Shown here piece after piece: positions 63,392 to 64,000 of a DNA stretch of 64,000 bases. Origin of the DNA: Pseudobacteriovorax sp. (GTDB taxonomy: Bacteria; Bdellovibrionota_B; Oligoflexia; Oligoflexales; Oligoflexaceae); NCBI GenBank assembly GCA_013215145.1, contig JABSRP010000012.1, forward strand, positions 1 to 64,000, in the 5' to 3' direction. The position numbers and the translations under genes were made by a program. Within the stretch, counting starts at the first letter, position 1, and each line of letters starts with the position of its first letter. The notes beneath the pieces are model-generated. The model did not search any database. It was given only the letters and a program-made list of their open reading frames with translations, and had not been told where the DNA came from.

Positions 63392-64000
63392 TTCTGTCTC
63401 CCTTCAACAAGGTGTTTTACCTCAAGTTCTGCATGTCCATCTTTTAGTCGGAAATGAACGGTATCACTCAATTTAAGATCCTTGATGGATTTAATTCGCT
63501 GTTTATTTTTGGTAATCTGTGTCCAACCTTTACTCATCCAGGGGCTAGGATCCAAGCTCTTTACTAGGGATGCTTTATGATTAAGCTCAACTTCAGCCTT
63601 GTGCAGAGAGCTCAATGTAGACTGTCTGAGTTGATAGGTTTTTTGATTTAGACTTTCATTATAGTTTGCGATTCTCTGTAGGCTATTGCGATTCACATAG
63701 TTTTCCAAATTTTGCAACTTACCCTGTTTGACTTGATAGTGCCTATCAGCCAAATGGTAAATGCGCAGCTTGTGGTTGTTCAGAGTATCAAACACGCGAT
63801 TTAGCTGTTGAATAGAGTTTTGCTGCAACTTTGCAAGTAGTCCTTGGAGATGGTGAAAGAAATCAGAAAGGTGCTTGATGAGCAATAATTTTATATTTTT
63901 ACTTTGTGACTCCAAATGTTCGGCGAATCTTTGGAGATTTAGTCGGGACACTTCCTGAATTCTTTGTCGGGAACGGTCGATCCTAAGGATAATGCTCTGG
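63388..64000 (-). CDS. xseA: Exodeoxyribonuclease VII large subunit, C-terminal part
   Basis: The C-terminal 203 residues of XseA; the reading frame stays open to the window edge at 64000, so the gene starts outside. The visible part is the long coiled coil (many Leu, Gln and Arg, HLQGLLAKLQQNSIQQLNRV) and the closing strand-rich motif with VHFRLKDGHAELEV, the usual end of XseA. The nuclease core and OB domain are not in the window. A GTG at 63951 is internal and not the start. Confidence 0.9.
   Translation of the reverse strand, partial: QSIILRIDRSRQRIQEVSRLNLQRFAEHLESQSKNIKLLLIKHLSDFFHHLQGLLAKLQQNSIQQLNRVFDTLNNHKLRIYHLADRHYQVKQGKLQNLENYVNRNSLQRIANYNESLNQKTYQLRQSTLSSLHKAEVELNHKASLVKSLDPSPWMSKGWTQITKNKQRIKSIKDLKLSDTVHFRLKDGHAELEVKHLVEGRQK

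Overview
The window is chromosomal DNA from a Gram-negative bacterium of moderate GC with very dense coding. Envelope genes point to an outer membrane: several lipoproteins, an MCE/Mla lipid-transport operon, a Wza-type export protein, an outer-membrane beta-barrel protein and an LpoA-like PBP partner. Frequent TTG/GTG starts, paired ArsA/Get3-like ATPases beside mlaEFD, a huge Ser/Thr kinase fusion and a lysine-rich H1-like protein fit a delta-proteobacterial or Bdellovibrionota/Oligoflexia-like lineage. That placement is inference, because no rRNA or tRNA gene is present. I saw no IS element, phage, CRISPR array or conjugation gene, so the window reads as core genome with many lineage-specific genes.

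Layout. 1-2.8 kb: decayed gene remnant, small lipoprotein, cNMP-EAL c-di-GMP phosphodiesterase, ribA. 2.8-8.7 kb: Wza-like export lipoprotein, O6-methylguanine methyltransferase, SAM methyltransferase, a SprT-like/DUF2786 protein coupled to thiL and gluQ, and divergent murI. 8.7-15 kb: class A PBP with a downstream periplasmic-binding-fold lipoprotein, a receiver-GGDEF protein and pyk. 15-20.5 kb: one 1818-residue kinase-ATPase-TPR-GAF-phosphatase-like protein. 20.5-26.1 kb: tatA, two ArsA-like ATPases and mlaE-mlaF-mlaD. 26-29.5 kb: an acidic-tailed membrane protein and the tail-specific protease Prc. 29.5-34.8 kb: leftward operon of an ABC permease, its ATPase and a heterodimeric ABC exporter. 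35-37 kb: H1-like protein, PilZ protein and an IrrE-like protein with a changed active site. 37-44 kb: acetoacetyl-CoA synthetase, folK, HAD phosphatase, pdxA and a shortened UvrA paralogue. 44-50.8 kb: lipoprotein, membrane zincin candidate, rhodanese-like protein, gamma-carbonic anhydrase, NAD(P)HX repair enzyme, small unknowns and a TPR/beta-barrel protein. 51-58 kb: rpoZ, a tandem paralogue pair, receiver-like/TPR protein, membrane zinc peptidase, lipoprotein and FHA-GGDEF cyclase. 58-64 kb: UDP-glucose dehydrogenase, Sco-like protein, flavin disulfide oxidoreductase, rmuC, xseB and the C-terminal part of xseA.

Themes. Cyclic-di-GMP signalling is represented by an EAL enzyme, two GGDEF proteins and a PilZ protein. 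Envelope building is represented by murI, the PBP with its possible activator, Mla transport, Prc and Wza-like export. Several proteins are family members with altered active sites: an HQxxH IrrE-like protein, an apparently degenerate SpoIIE-like tail on the kinase, a UvrA without its insertion domain, a rhodanese without its cysteine and an exporter with one degenerate ATP site. Convergent neighbours often overlap tail to tail by 31-111 bp.
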